DNA of 64,000 bases from Parapristionchus giblindavisi. Taxonomy: Eukaryota; Nematoda; Chromadorea; Rhabditida; Diplogasteridae. The stretch's first letter is position 1. Every line of letters begins with the position of its first letter. Both the position numbers and the translations under genes were made by a program. The notes under the pieces are model-generated. The model ran no database searches and was not told where the DNA came from. It saw only the letters and a list, made by a program, of their open reading frames with translations. Below are positions 1-12,415 of this stretch, piece after piece. The DNA lies in the NCBI GenBank assembly GCA_943737045.1, contig CALSFV010000344.1, forward strand, positions 1 to 64,000, written 5' to 3'.

Positions 1-1860
1 GGCCGTATCCTAATCGTGGAGAACACCTCAGTGTGAGTTTGATGCATAAGGCTAGATGGTTTATCTAAGGTAGAAGGATGAGAGGGGAGGGAGGGAGAGA
101 GGGGGGAGGAGAGAGGGGGAGGGAGAGGGGAGATGGAAGAGGTAGAAGGGATCAGTGTCACATCATAATGGATATGCATATAGATTATTCTCTCAGATAT
201 ACCGCCATTTATCTCTTTTAATATAATTATTTTAATTGATTCCATTCTCTTTCTATCGATTGATTAGAAGAATATTTATATTGATATACTCTAATCTTCA
301 TCTAATTCTTCATTCTATTATCTCCTTGTTAGTTGTGACCTCCTCTAAGCCGGAAAGAGTAAGAATTACCTAGAGATATATTGGCAGAACTAAGAGGCTT
401 ACCCTCCCTCTCCCTCTTCCTCTCCCTCTTGTTATCAGTCAATCCATCGATCGATGTTCGCGATTACAGTAATCCGATCTCGGGTTACAGTAATCGAATT
501 ATCCGCTTGAGAGTCGCTGACACTCGAGCCTCACACACACTAACTGCAATATGTGCACATTTGTTATGGCAAGAGCAGTAGTGTTTATGCAAAGGAAAGT
601 AAGGAGGGGGAGAGAGGAGGAGGAGGGGAGGAGAGGGGAGGTGAGGAGATGAGGGGGGAGGGGAGGGGAGAGGAGGAGGAGGGGAGGGGAGAGGAGGAGA
701 GGGGAGGGGAGGAGATGAGGGGGGAGGGAGATAGGGTGAGAATGTAAGTTACTTAGTTACTTTGACAGCTAAGATATATGAGTGACTAGTATAGTTCTCC
801 GTTCCTTGTAACTATTCTCTGTTAATCATTCATGATATATTTCCCATTGTTCAATATGAATATGATTCCCATAGCAGTGGTTGAGTGATTGGATAGATGA
901 AGTGAGAATATCCATAGGGTACAGAAGTAGTGTCATCTATGGGAAGATGAGAGGGGGCGGAGTCTCATAATAGGTGATATGTCTATTTCAATCATTTTAT
1001 ATGACTACTCTTATTCTATCACTCTTCATTCGTTCATGTCAAGTCTTACCATCCATTAATAGCTCGAATTTCCTACTTCTCTCTCCCTCTCCCTCTCCCT
1101 CTCTCCCTCTCCTTCTCTCTCCTTCTCCCTCTCCCTCTCTACCCCTTCTCCTCCATCTTCCAGATGCCCTTTATCCTCAATTGAACATGTTCAATCACGA
1201 AACTCCGCCCCCTTTTGTGTACTTGAGACTTTTCCTCTTGAATACTGTCTCTCTTTCATGCAGCTGGTTCATTCTTCTCCCTCTCCCTCTCCCTCTCCCT
1301 CTCCCTCTCCCTTTAGGTCTTTCTCTCCATCCTACTCATCTCCCTTAATCTCCTCTACCTTTATTACAATCATGCTCGCTTCTCCTTTGATTCACCTTTT
1401 ACCGCATTCATTAATATGATCATCCCGCCTCTCCCTCCTCCTCCTCCTCCCTCTTCTTCATATAAGTGGGCGGAGTCAGTCCGACCACGCCTCTTTTCCT
1501 CTCAACTCATCTATCTACCTGAATAAGAGTGTATATCACCTGGTCATTTTCATATCCCCTCCCTCTCCCTCTCTCTATCTCTCCCTCTCCCTCTTGATTC
1601 TACCTCTTATCTTGAAAACAGCTGAAGCTTCCCCTTCCAGTTTCGGATTACCTCCTCCCAATATCCTCGATAGTATTACTTGAAATCTCCTACTGTTCTT
1701 TATCTTTTTCTCTTCCACTCTCTTCATTATCCATACTCTCTCATCACATTTGCATATTTCGTGATAATTACGTCACAACTTGTCAGACATGTTACAATGT
1801 CTTATGACCTTATCTTTACTTAATATATCTTATTTGTTAATTGATACATGTTCTATTCAG
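1..1860. other. Non-coding upstream region rich in GGGAGA/TCTCCC tracts
   Basis: I see no credible gene here. The stretch is dominated by purine-rich tracts on the plus strand (about 60-145 and 600-745) and pyrimidine-rich tracts (about 1080-1145, 1275-1315, 1555-1595). These create long Ser/Leu/Pro or Arg/Glu/Gly-rich open frames that are artefacts of the repeat. CTCCGCCC-like octamers occur at about 954, 1203 and 1471. The end of the region leads into a splice-acceptor-like TATTCAG directly before the start codon at 1861. Confidence 0.6.
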
Positions 1861-4800
1861 ATGCGTTTCTTACTCTTTACTTCACTATTCACAATTGTTT
1901 CTTCTTCTAATGATGGATTTTGGATGACAACTGAATTATTACGAGTTGATTGGAAAGATGGATGTCTCACTACAGGAGGATGTTCTCATCCTAGATTTAA
2001 GGTATCATACTTAATCATTAAGTCATAAATTAAGGCTTAGTTTAATGTCGGGTACTTAACCATTAAGTCACGGGTGAGACTTATGGAGTTATTATGGTTA
2101 AGTCAGTAAGGTCGTCCTGGTTCTCATGATTATTATTGTACTACCAATTATCAATGTATAGATAGGACATTCGGATTTAGGTTTCATCCATCTCTTGCTC
2201 AATTAGAGTCTACCTCTATATTTCTAGAGGAAGAGGGAGAGAAGGAGAGGGAGAGGGTGGAGGGAGAGGGAGAGAGAGAGGGAGAGGGAGAGAGTACAAT
2301 AGAATGACCTTAGGTGTAGTACACAGTAATGACACACGGTTGATCTGAATGAATTAAAGTATAATTTATGTATAAACTACTTGTGACTTATGAGTTAGAC
2401 TCGACCTTAACCCTAAATAGCCGTTAACTAACTGTAGATGAAGGAAAGAAGGGATTGCGTATAAGTCATTGCGCCATCCCATGGAGAGATAGATAAATAT
2501 TCCCATAAGTGAATGAATAATAACTATATCTCTAGTATATTATGATAGTGACTATATAGAAGATATACTCAATCATACTTGGTGATCGGTGTATATTCCA
2601 TATTTACAGATAATGAAGGAGATTCAATCAATGAAGGAGAAAGTCTCCATTAGTTGGCCTGTATCAGAACACTTTGTCCAGGTATGTGGTGTAGTGGTGT
2701 AAATACTAATTACTTGTATTCTACTGTTCTATGCGCTCTGTGTTTGTTTCATTATACAGTCATTAGTTGTTTGATGTATTTGGTGATACGGTGCACTTCA
2801 CTCATTGTCTATTCTTCTTCTTCTTCTTTTCCTTGTCTATCTCTTGTTATTTCAACCCAATGACTCCATTCATTCAAAGAATGTATAAGACTAATTATGG
2901 TTTACCGTTCCTCTCTGCCTCTCCCTCCTCTACCTCTCTCCCCCCTCTCCCTCTCACTCTCCCTCTCACTCTCCCTCTCCCTCTCCCTCTCCCTCTCCAT
3001 CTATTCACTCAACCATCTCTTCCTATTCGTGTTAGGAGTCAATGATTTATACAAGGGGTAGAACGACGGAACAGCCCTTGTAAAGCCTCCCTCTCTTCTT
3101 ATACAGTTTCCGGAGCCGATCTCTTCCTCTCCCTCTCCTTCTAGATTCTCTCCCTCTCCCTCTAGATTCTCTCCCTCTCCCTCTGCATCCATATCGCTTA
3201 ACTACCCCTTAGAGAGTACAATGTAGATATATTCCTTTCATCTCTATTCATCCGATCAAAGATAAGAGAAAGAAAGACATAGAAGAAGGGCAGATTCTAT
3301 CTATTCATCACCCAATTTAACCGGTCCTTACCGTGTCTTATTCTTTCGGTTTGAAGAGAAAAGGGAGAGGGAGAGATTCTAGAGGGAGAGGGAGAGATTC
3401 TAGAGGGAGAGGGAGAGATTCTAGAGGGAGAGGGAGAGATTCTAGAGGGAGAGGGAGAGATTCTAGAGGGAGAGGGAGAGATTCTAGAGGGAGAGGGAGA
3501 GATTCTAGAGGGAGAGGGAGAGATTCTAGAGGGAGAGGGAGAGATTCTAGAGGGAGAGGGAGAGATTCTAGAGGGAGAGGGAGAGATTCTAGAGGGAGAG
3601 GGAGAGATTCTAGAGGGAGAGGGAGAGATTCTAGAGGGAGAGAGATGGATGCTTCATTCACACCTCTATACATCATAAGAGCGGTCATCTTCTCTAATCT
3701 AATAAAGAGAGTCCTTTAGGTATACACAACAGTTTAGCACCTCTTATTGGTTAATCGGTCAGGGTCTTTCATATATTGTTTCTGTCTCACCTTGATCTAC
3801 AGTACTCTGATTATTGATTGATTGAATAATTTATTCCGATATAGTCCTGATCGTTCCACCCTATCACTTGTAATCTTATCTGGGTACCAGCTGCTCTCGC
3901 GGGTTTTCTTCTTTTCATTACGTAATATGGAGGTGTTTAAGCCCTCCCTATAGTCGGAACTACGGAAAGAGAGACTTGTATTGCGTAGATGTTAAGATAG
4001 ACACAATATACCGCAGACCAGACCATTCCTAATATTGATTATTGATTATATTCTGTGATCTACCCTCTCTCCCTCTCCAACTAGATATGACTGAGATATT
4101 CCATTTATTCTCTTCACTCACTCTTCATATAACCACCGATTATTATGATTCAACGCCTCCTATTGCGCACTACTCTTAGACAATTCTTCATTGAACCGTA
4201 GTCTAATCGAAAAAGTGGGAAACTGGGAATCAGAGAATTGGAAACTGGTAAATGATTATCCATTTTTCAGGAATCATCTCGTCAATTCGTATCTCATTGG
4301 ACTTCGGGGATTCCTGATGAAGTTCAGATTTCATGTCAAATCACAGGAAATGATCCAGTCTATGCATTTCCACGTATTTGTGATCAAACTGGAGCCTCTC
4401 GACCATTTCGTGGACCCAATTCTGATGATGTTTTTGTAAGTTTTATTATTTTTAAAATTTTAAAATTTTGATTATTCAAATTGGATGCTCATTAGTAAAC
4501 GGTTATTTATGACGAGGGTGCAATATAAATTGAAAGCGATTCCTATTATATAGAAGTAGATGAACAATAGAAGATATTGTCTCCTGCTGGGTTCATCTCC
4601 TGCAGATGCTTATACCAGTAGACCATCCATGATTGTCTCTCTCACTTTACCATACTCTCTCACTCTCTCTGACTATCTCTCTACTCTCCTCTATTCATAC
4701 AGTCTCTAGATGGAAACCAGGTGTCAGCTCGACGTTTTGTCATAGTCGCAATCGTTCAGCCCCTAATTATGATGGAGCAGGGATGTGCATTTTTCGTTTT

Positions 4801-5125
4801 TCGATTTTTCGATTTTTTCGATTTTCGATACTTTCTCGAAAAACTTTTTCGACGAAAAATTTTTCGAAAAAGATTCGAAAAATTCGAAAAAAATTTTTAT
4901 ATAAAAATTAACGAAATATTCAAAATTTACAGCATTTTTTTAATGAAATGCTGCTGATGTGGTATCAATACACTATAAATAAAGCAGAATAGTCATCGGT
5001 TTGTTCAGACCACGCCCCTTTTTCTCTCTCTCTTTCTTTTCTACTCTCTCTGTCACCCATTCTCTCTCCGCCGCGCACCACAAGTTTCATGTTAAAATAA
5101 GTAGCGCGCGCAGCTCTCTCTCTCT

Positions 5126-5173
<48 letters not shown>

Positions 5174-7592
5174 TCTCTTCTCTTCTCTCTCTCTCTTCTC
5201 TCTCTCTCTCTCCCCTCTCTCTCACAATCAGCTCCGACTTGGCGGAGCCCACGGCTGGTAGTAGATAAGGTAGATACGATGCAAATTGTAAAATCAACTA
5301 GCGAGTTTCAATATCGATTTTCTCGAAGCTCAGCACGATTGGAAAACGTTTGAAAAAGGATTCATAATAAGCATCGAAAACTGATTCTAGTCATATTATT
5401 GCAAACTCATACCGCCAGGATAAGTTGGGAGCATCCCCTTGATAATAGAAATCGAAAATAATTTAAAAAAGATCAATAAAAAATATTCTTCAGTTAGTTT
5501 CCTACTTCATTTAAGTTTTTTTTTCGATTTTTTTCGAATTTTTCGAATTTTTCGTAATACGAAATCGAAAATTTTTCGTTTTTCGAATTTTTTTCGAAAA
5601 TCTTTTTTCGCACACCCCTGTGATGGAGTAGACATAAAGTGGACTTGGCATCTTGCCAACAATATTCATTTAAACTGTACTTTTTTATTTCTATAAATTT
5701 TGCAAAACGAAAAAGTTGCATTCCTGATAGATATTTATTTGAATGAAGATATATTTGAATGAAAGTAATAATTCTTGATTGACAATAGTATTTCTTTCTC
5801 TTCACATGACCTCGATCTATTATACTAAAGTGTTAGATAGTTGCGTAAGTTTAATAGACAGATTAACCCATTCACAATAAATGACTCCCATGAGAGAAGG
5901 TGTCGATGAACGATTTATTGACTACGTTCATCTCCCTAATGACCTTCCTCCTGACCGGCGCCACATTCAAATTTTGAATTTGAATTTGAATTTTGCAGGG
6001 TCGCTACCGTAGACACGAAGTTGTGGTCGAGACTGTTGATGATGATGATCGTCGAAAGGTTATCGAGGTATGGTATTTCATCTCTCATTATCGATTTATT
6101 AGCTATTCAAAATATTTTATCGATTGATTTGCAGGTTCGTGGTCGTTGCTTTAACGCGACTCTCGTAGTATCCAAGCACACTGAACGCTGTCCATGGTGT
6201 CCAGATCCCGCCGCGCTTTCCGTTATTGCCAATGAGGTACGGTAGCTCTGCTTCTTATCGATTATTTGATATTGTATTGATTGTCTGATAACTGAATATT
6301 GATTGTTTATTTTAGTTACCAGAAGAGAATAAGGTTTCATCAGCATCAGCCCTTCTTGGTCTTTCTGATTCTCAACTTCTTCAATTGGGACTATTCGCAC
6401 TGACTGTTCTGACTGTGGTGAGTCTCATCTACCTCTTGCAATATTCTGACCATTCTCTCCCTCTCCCTCTTGGTTCTCTCCCTCTCCCTCTTAGCACGAC
6501 TCGGGATGGTTAGCGGCTTACCTAATAATAGTGATCTAAGTGAGAGAGGTGGAATACTAATTAGAAGGATAAGCATAGTACATCCCCTCTCTGTATTCCT
6601 CTATGGATGGACCTTTCTCGTTGTCCCTCTTCTACCTTCAAGATATTCATCCTCTTACCCTTTGACCTCTCATGAAGACAATATCACATGACATCCTATA
6701 ATTTAGTCACTAATAGATGGCCTCTTTCCTATCTGATCTACCATAATATCTAATCAATCAATAATTGTAGATCATCACAATTCTTCTGATCTGTTTCATC
6801 TACATGTATTGTCGTCAGAAGTCATCGATGAAGACTCGTTCAGTCTCAGTCAAACCTCGTCATACTTATATCTATCAACAGACAATGGATGATGATAGAA
6901 GGTACGATAGTTCACTCTGCGTCTCTAACCTAATACTTTATCTCGTGTATACAAATATAGTTACTTTATATCGGTGTCTGGTAGTCTAGCGCTCTCAATG
7001 ATTACGGTCATTTAACCTGCGTCTATGACCCTCCAATCGTGACTGTCACTAAGTGTCTGGCTGTCTGTCACTCTCCCTCAGGTGTTCATTTATAGTGTGA
7101 TACAATGAGATGTCCATCTATACTCTCTCACTTTCCCATACTCTCTCATCAATCAATCAATCAAAGAGGACAATTCACAGTGGATTTACGATCACTTCAC
7201 ACTTATCTCTCAATGGGGTTTAATCACACAGATACATCCAAATAGGACTAGTATAATTATTATTCGCGCGCAAATATTTATTCAAAACAACAATCCATTA
7301 GTCAAATGTAGTCTACCGTAACCTTACCGTAATCTTACCATATCCTTATTGCAGATACGATGCACCATGGGAACAAGGAACATCTCGTCCTCTTACATAT
7401 GGATTATTCAGTAATCAATCAAAGAGTGAAACCAATACAACAACATCTCCACTTGATTCATCATCTTCTATTGGATTTCATTCATATCGTGGACTAATTG
7501 TCCCTCCTCCATCTACTCGAATCTATCATCAAATAGGCTCACCCAATTCGAATTCATCCAATCATGATGACTCTGGTTTGGAATCAGTGTAG
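1861..7592 (+). CDS. Secreted/type I single-pass membrane protein, cysteine-containing ectodomain, family not recognised
   Basis: Multi-exon gene. Exon 1 (1861-2001) opens with a signal peptide (MRFLLFTSLFTIVSS) and sits directly after an acceptor-like TATTCAG, suggesting a trans-splice site. Further exons are 2610-2681, 4271-4435 (two Cys), from 4703, 5999-6067 (acidic DDDD patch), 6135-6236 (RCFNATL and the motif ERCPWCPDP), 6316-6417, 6771-6901 and 7355-7592. Donors and acceptors of the last five join in phase. A hydrophobic segment spans the 6417/6771 junction (LLQLGLFALTVLTV then IITILLICFIYMYC) and is followed by basic residues, so it is a single transmembrane helix. The roughly 110-residue cytoplasmic tail is Ser/Thr/Tyr-rich and ends GLESV. 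The exon around 2111-2250 (frame containing DYYCTTNYQC) and the part between 4703 and 5999 are uncertain: a hAT-like element lies there and the frame after it is ambiguous. Function unknown; a surface receptor or adhesion role is only inferred from topology. Confidence 0.6.
3363..3646. repeat. 22-bp minisatellite, about 13 copies
   Basis: Near-perfect tandem array of the 22-bp unit GGGAGAGGGAGAGATTCTAG plus AG. It lies in an intron of the membrane-protein gene. Because 22 is not a multiple of three and the unit lacks stops, both strands stay open and give spurious Arg-Gly-Arg-Asp-Ser or Leu-Pro-Leu-Glu-Ser repeats. The same unit appears as isolated, degenerate copies on the opposite strand at about 3140-3185 and 40080-40155. 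Confidence 0.9.
4778..5620. mobile_element. hAT-like non-autonomous element, 843 bp, TSD TGATGGAG
   Basis: The left end reads CAGGGATGTGC and the right end GCACACCCCTG in inverted orientation. The element is flanked by a perfect 8-bp duplication TGATGGAG (4770-4777 and 5621-5628). An 8-bp duplication with CAGGG-type ends is characteristic of the hAT superfamily. The interior has TTTTCGA-rich inverted repeats near both ends and a (TC)n microsatellite at about 5110-5225, with no transposase. It lies in or just behind an exon of the membrane-protein gene. Confidence 0.85.
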
Positions 7593-8719
7593 GCTTTGTC
7601 TATACCGTAGTTATAGACTACACCTCATAAACTTCCGCTAGTTAGTGTTCATCTGGTTGTTATCTTTCAATTGTGTACGAGTTTTAATCTTCGGTGATTG
7701 TCCCATCTACCTCCTTCCTATATTCATTTTTCTCTAATGAAATTCATTTCATTCGGGTTCGCGAGACCTAACTTCCCCTCTAATTGATCTTTGATCTTTA
7801 TAACTCCTTCCCCGGTTGAATTATTCCCATGAATCCCCTCTAGGTCTTGCTTTACTAACATACGAGTACTATTCACTAATGGTAACTAAACTCCTTCTCC
7901 TTTTATTCATAAGCTCCGCCCCTTTTCATACTGGTACACTCACTCTTTCCTTGTATATCAGAGATTTTTGGTGCTAATCTCCCACAACGATTTGCCTACT
8001 GTAATTTGCAATAATCGATTACTTAACACATTGACACACAGCTTTATTGATTGCCAATAGTCCGTCCAGTCCTACCGTATCCACCCGTTATCGATTTTTC
8101 TTCTTCGTTTTGTTTGTACATATATAGATTGTCACTATGAGAGATTATTATTGTGCGAACGACATAAAATATTACTTTTAATTGATTTATTTGAATACAT
8201 TCAAATAGCCAAGTATGATAGATGGACAAAAAAATAGAGTATTCAATTCTTTTGATATTCATGAAATAATCGATTGAATGTGAGGATGGACAACAGTGAA
8301 AGAATATGACGACGTTTCCGAGAGAATCCAGGTTTTTTAAACAGAGCTCATACTTTGGATTCAGAATGTTTTGATGCTGATAGCGAAAATAGATACCTTC
8401 TTGTGTGAATGAGTTATCGATTACTCAAAACGGCAAAATATGATTCTACAAATAAGATAAAATCTATCTTCGCAGTCAAACAAGAAAAAAACGCATTTTT
8501 TTATCATGAATACTAGATTACATCCCAACAACTGGACATGACTGAAATTTCGACTTCAATAAGAACACCAAGATCAAAGATCATCTATAATCCAAAATCA
8601 AATAAAGAATATACAAAGCTGCAATACATGTCCTTGGTTTCACACAGCAAACAAATCAAAATATCTGATTTTTGTTAGTCATCGAATAAATTCTCGGCCA
8701 CTCATTGTCGTCCTATATA
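7593..8719. other. Intergenic, 3' of membrane-protein gene
   Basis: AT-rich DNA after the TAG at 7590-7592. I see no convincing exon or RNA gene. A CTCCGCCC octamer lies at about 7914. Confidence 0.5.
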
Positions 8720-10075
8720 TCAGGCCTGTCACGAGAGAATCAACCTAAAGTTCGGAATTGAGAAATATTACAAAATAATGTGGTGTTAAATTCTTGGAAA
8801 AGTAGATGGAAAAGTGAAAAGTAGTGTTAATTTTGTGATTGTAAAAGTAGTTGGAAAAGTAGTAATCCAACAGGCTCGTAAAGGGTTCTTATTGTAAAAG
8901 TTTGTCAATTACGAAGCTATGCTACTTTTCCAACTACTTTTACAATCACAAAATTAACACTACTTTTCACTTTTCCATCTACTTTTCCAAGAATTTAACA
9001 CCACATAAGTTCTCTCCAGTTTTATTCTTGTTTAGGCATGTCCTACCATCCCCCAAAGTGCCATTGTGTAAATATCATTCTGGGGCTCCCGACACCGGGT
9101 CGGTCATCCGGGAACCCAACTTTGAACTCAAATATCTCGGTTCAGGTGCATTTCTGTGAAAAACTGTCACGAGGGTAACCCCCGCTATTTTTCCGAGCTC
9201 TATTGATCTAAACAAACCAGAAATCATGAAAGTGCTTCCGAACAACGCTACACTCTAGGCAAAATAACTCAAAACCTGTCGATTCGGCGCGGACGAGCCT
9301 GAAATATGTTATGTAACTTTTCGAGGGCTACAAAATGAGTGGTTTACGAAAAAAATACGTTAATGCGTTCGTATGGTTCATCCCCTTGGAAATTTCCTGA
9401 TGATTTGAAGTCATTTTCGCCCAATCACAATCTCTCGTTTCACACACTCTCTCGCCGGAGAGTGAAAGAAATAAAGGGAGACAATGATATGTTTCATTCC
9501 GCACCGCGCGCTCGAGACCGTGCGGTGTAGAGTGGAATGGAATGGAATGAAAAGGAATGGGCGAGAGAGTGTGTGAAACGAGAGATTGTGGGTGGCGAAA
9601 ATGACTTCAAATGATCAAGAAATTTCTAAGGGGATGAACCATACGAACGCATTAACGTATTTTTTTCGTAAACCACTCATTTTATAGCCCTCGAAAAGTT
9701 ACATAACATATTTCAGGCTCGTCCGCGCCGAATCGACAGGTTTTGAGTTATTTTGCCTAGAGTGTAGCGCTGTTCGGAAGCACTTTCATGATCTCTGGTT
9801 TGTTTAGATCGATAGAGCACGGAAAAATAGCTAGGGTTTCCCTCATGACAGTTTTTCACAGAAATGCACCTGAACCGAGATATTTGAGTTCAAAGTTGGG
9901 TTCCCGGATGACCGACCCGGTGTAGGGAGCCCCAGAATGATATTTACACAATGGCACTTTGGGGGATGGTAGGACATGCCTGGAGGTACCGAAAACTGAT
10001 GCTAACTCATTTCATGTTTTTCGCCCCATTCCGAAAAATAGCCATTTTAGGTCGATTCTCTCGTGACAGGCCTGA
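8720..10075. mobile_element. Foldback DNA element, 1.36 kb, TA target site
   Basis: The ends TCAGGCCTGTCACGAGAG and their inverse are flanked by TA (8718-8719 and 10076-10077). The inverted arms run almost to the centre, pairing about 9040-9460 with 9560-9985, including a CTCTCGTTTCACACACTCTC block repeated in inverse. No transposase frame is visible, so this is a non-autonomous palindrome, with Tc1/mariner-like target preference. The left arm is interrupted by a second MITE at 8779-9005. Confidence 0.75.
8779..9005. mobile_element. Nested 227-bp MITE, TAA target site
   Basis: Terminal inverted repeats of roughly 80 bp begin TGTGGTGTTAAATTCTTGG. They are flanked by TAA on both sides (8776-8778 and 9006-9008), a PIF/Harbinger-type 3-bp duplication. 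The element sits inside the left arm of the larger foldback and is absent from the right arm, so it inserted later. Confidence 0.75.
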
Positions 10076-10169
10076 TATTGTAATTCGTTCAGTAAGTCTC
10101 ATATTTGTTATCATAATATGTAGCATAAACTCTCAATGTCTTTCGAATATTTATCTGTCGGGTGTAGCA

Positions 10170-10907
10170 CAGGGGTGTGCGGCAACCGCTTTTTTCGGCA
10201 ACCGGCAATTGCCGGCAACCGGGAAATAAAAAAATCGGCAATTCCCGGCAATTTCGGCAACTTCGGCAATTTTGAACTTAGCTAATTTAAATGAGCTAAT
10301 GATAATTTTTATGAACTACTTATCAAAAATCGTTACCAAACGAAACCAATAGAAAGAATAAATTGCAACAGCGAATAAATTATCAGTATTTTTCGTTAAT
10401 TATGTACCCATAAGTAAAATATTCTTAGAGTTGCACAGTGGTCGTTGGAAAGATTCTATCTGCATTTGTTGAGATAGATTCCCACCCTCCCGAATATTCT
10501 TTCTGCTTTCGCAGATCCGGATGGGCAAAACAGATACTTCGTGACTACGCGTGAGATTAGAGGGTGTTATGCCTTCGTGACATTGCTGGTCTAATGAGAG
10601 AATGCATTAATTTCCGTGTCAGGTGTACTGGTCAGAAAACTGAGGGAGGAGACAAGGGCTAGCGAACACAAATTCTCATCCTCAAAACTACATGATTATT
10701 CGTTTCGATATTCCGTATACACCAAATTTATAAGATGTTGCACACCAAACTTGTGTTTATGAGACTTCTGTCTATTATTTCCTGCTTATTTTTTTCGGCA
10801 ATTTTTAATTGGTTGCCGTTGCCGGCAACCAGTTTCGGCAATCAAATGTCGGCAATTTCGGCAATTCCGGCAATCGGCAACTCACAATCAGTTGCCGCAC
10901 ACCCCTG
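10170..10907. mobile_element. hAT-like non-autonomous element, 738 bp, TSD GTGTAGCA
   Basis: The left end CAGGGGTGTGCGGCAAC is matched by the inverse GTTGCCGCACACCCCTG. A perfect 8-bp duplication GTGTAGCA (10162-10169 and 10908-10915) brackets the element. Subterminal regions carry many CGGCAA/TTGCCG direct and inverted copies, typical of transposase-binding arrays in hAT elements. No coding capacity is seen. Its terminal 11 bp differ from those of the 4778-5620 element by one base, so the two are likely mobilised by related transposases. Confidence 0.88.
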
Positions 10908-10915
10908 GTGTAGCA

Positions 10916-12116
10916 GATAGAAAAAAATACGGAAATAGTGCGAAGACACAAATCACCCAGTTAAAAAATGCGTCGATATAAAAATAAATGATAAGGTCAT
11001 CGACATTTGAATATATTCTCTACACATCTTCCGCTTTTGTCTGATACTACATCATCGTATCTCAAATACCAGTCGTCAAAAACGTGAAAATAGATAAAAG
11101 CAAGACCATTCAAGATCCAACAGGAACAATATGAGTTTGAAACTGATTTATCTTTGTTAAAAGTGAGGAGTTGAGTACCATTGTAATATCAAAATAAAAA
11201 TATTAATATACATGATAATATGTTACTGGTGTGTGTAACATTATCTCTGAATTTTTATATTTTGGCTATTCATTATCTGATATAACCAATAATTCATATA
11301 ATTATATCTAAATATATTATACCATCTTGTATCTTGCACATACAGTACCTTTTTTGGTGAGGAGTATCGATCTATTTGATCTATATTTTGAATTAATGAA
11401 ATACACAGGGAAACGTTATTACTCAACTATTGTCAATTGTTATCCCTGGAAGTTGCACCTCTCCCCTCATATCTTCAGATTCGATGTTGGGTCAATGAAT
11501 TGAAAACATTTAAAAGAATCAGAAGTTTTTTTGCAAATGGTTTTATACATGTATTACATCATATAATATTGACCTCTTATCATTATTATATATCCAATAT
11601 AGAACGAAAAGAATAAAAAAGGAGGCTAACTAAAATAGATCAACATGGAGATGTAGTGACAGAAGATCACAACAGGTGCCTCAGATTCTCTCCCTCTCCC
11701 TCTGAAATCTCTCCCTCTACCTCTGCCTCTTCTTCCTCCTTCATCTTCATTCATTCTCTAGATTGTTTCTCATCAATCTCTTCTGACTCTCATTGAAACA
11801 TTGTCTTAGAGATAGACACAGTGATAGACTGAGATGAGAGAGGGGGGGGGAGAGGAGGAGGAGAAGGATGAGGGGGAGACCAAGTCTTCAACATCATATC
11901 TCATACGCTTCTTATTTCATCTCGAACTTTCTCCGATTTTTGAAATGCGTTTATGTTTTATGGAGTAACTCACCTTTTTTATATTCTACTGACCGATTTC
12001 TTTGACATTGTGCAGTTTCAGATTTTTCCAACAGTTGATAAAAAAGAGTTCACACAATATTTGAAATTCGAGTTCGATGTTCAATATACCTACAGCTTCA
12101 TCAGCGAAATTTAATT
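10916..12116. other. Intergenic AT-rich region
   Basis: No gene recognised. It contains short TCTCCCTCTCCCTCT tracts near 11690-11730 and a purine tract near 11830-11880. Confidence 0.5.
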
Positions 12117-12329
12117 TCATTCATTTACAACACATTTATCTAGAATTAGGTCGAGGGCTCTAATATTCCAATTCGTATTTTTGGCTTCGCATACGAAGTT
12201 AGCTCCAACTCTCTTCCGAAAGATGTCGCTCCATCTTGTAGGGAGGGGTCTCACTTTTCTTTTCTTGCGTTGAGGGAACAATTCAGCCAAATTATTGAAC
12301 GAAATATCGCAGATTCTATCGCCACCCAT
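12117..12329 (-). CDS. Small hypothetical protein, possibly a relic
   Basis: A 70-residue open frame begins MGGDRICDISFNNLAELF and contains a basic RKKRKVR cluster. Unlike most frames here it is not low in complexity. It has no convincing splice sites or family resemblance that I recognise. It lies about 90 bp upstream of, and divergent from, the collagen gene. It may be a chance frame, a decayed transposon coding fragment or one exon of a missed gene. Confidence 0.2.
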   Translation of the reverse strand: MGGDRICDISFNNLAELFPQRKKRKVRPLPTRWSDIFRKRVGANFVCEAKNTNWNIRALDLILDKCVVNE

Positions 12330-12415
12330 AAAAATAAGTAGAGTTATTACAAATCGATATTGCCCAATTTATTGATTTGTTTCCTTAGGTAAAATGTAAT
12401 TGATGTTGTTCAGAT

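Noticed and set aside
3333..3719. Long open frames on both strands with RGRDS or LPLES repeats
   Set aside because: They are read-through of the 22-bp minisatellite, which has no stop codon in any of the frames concerned.
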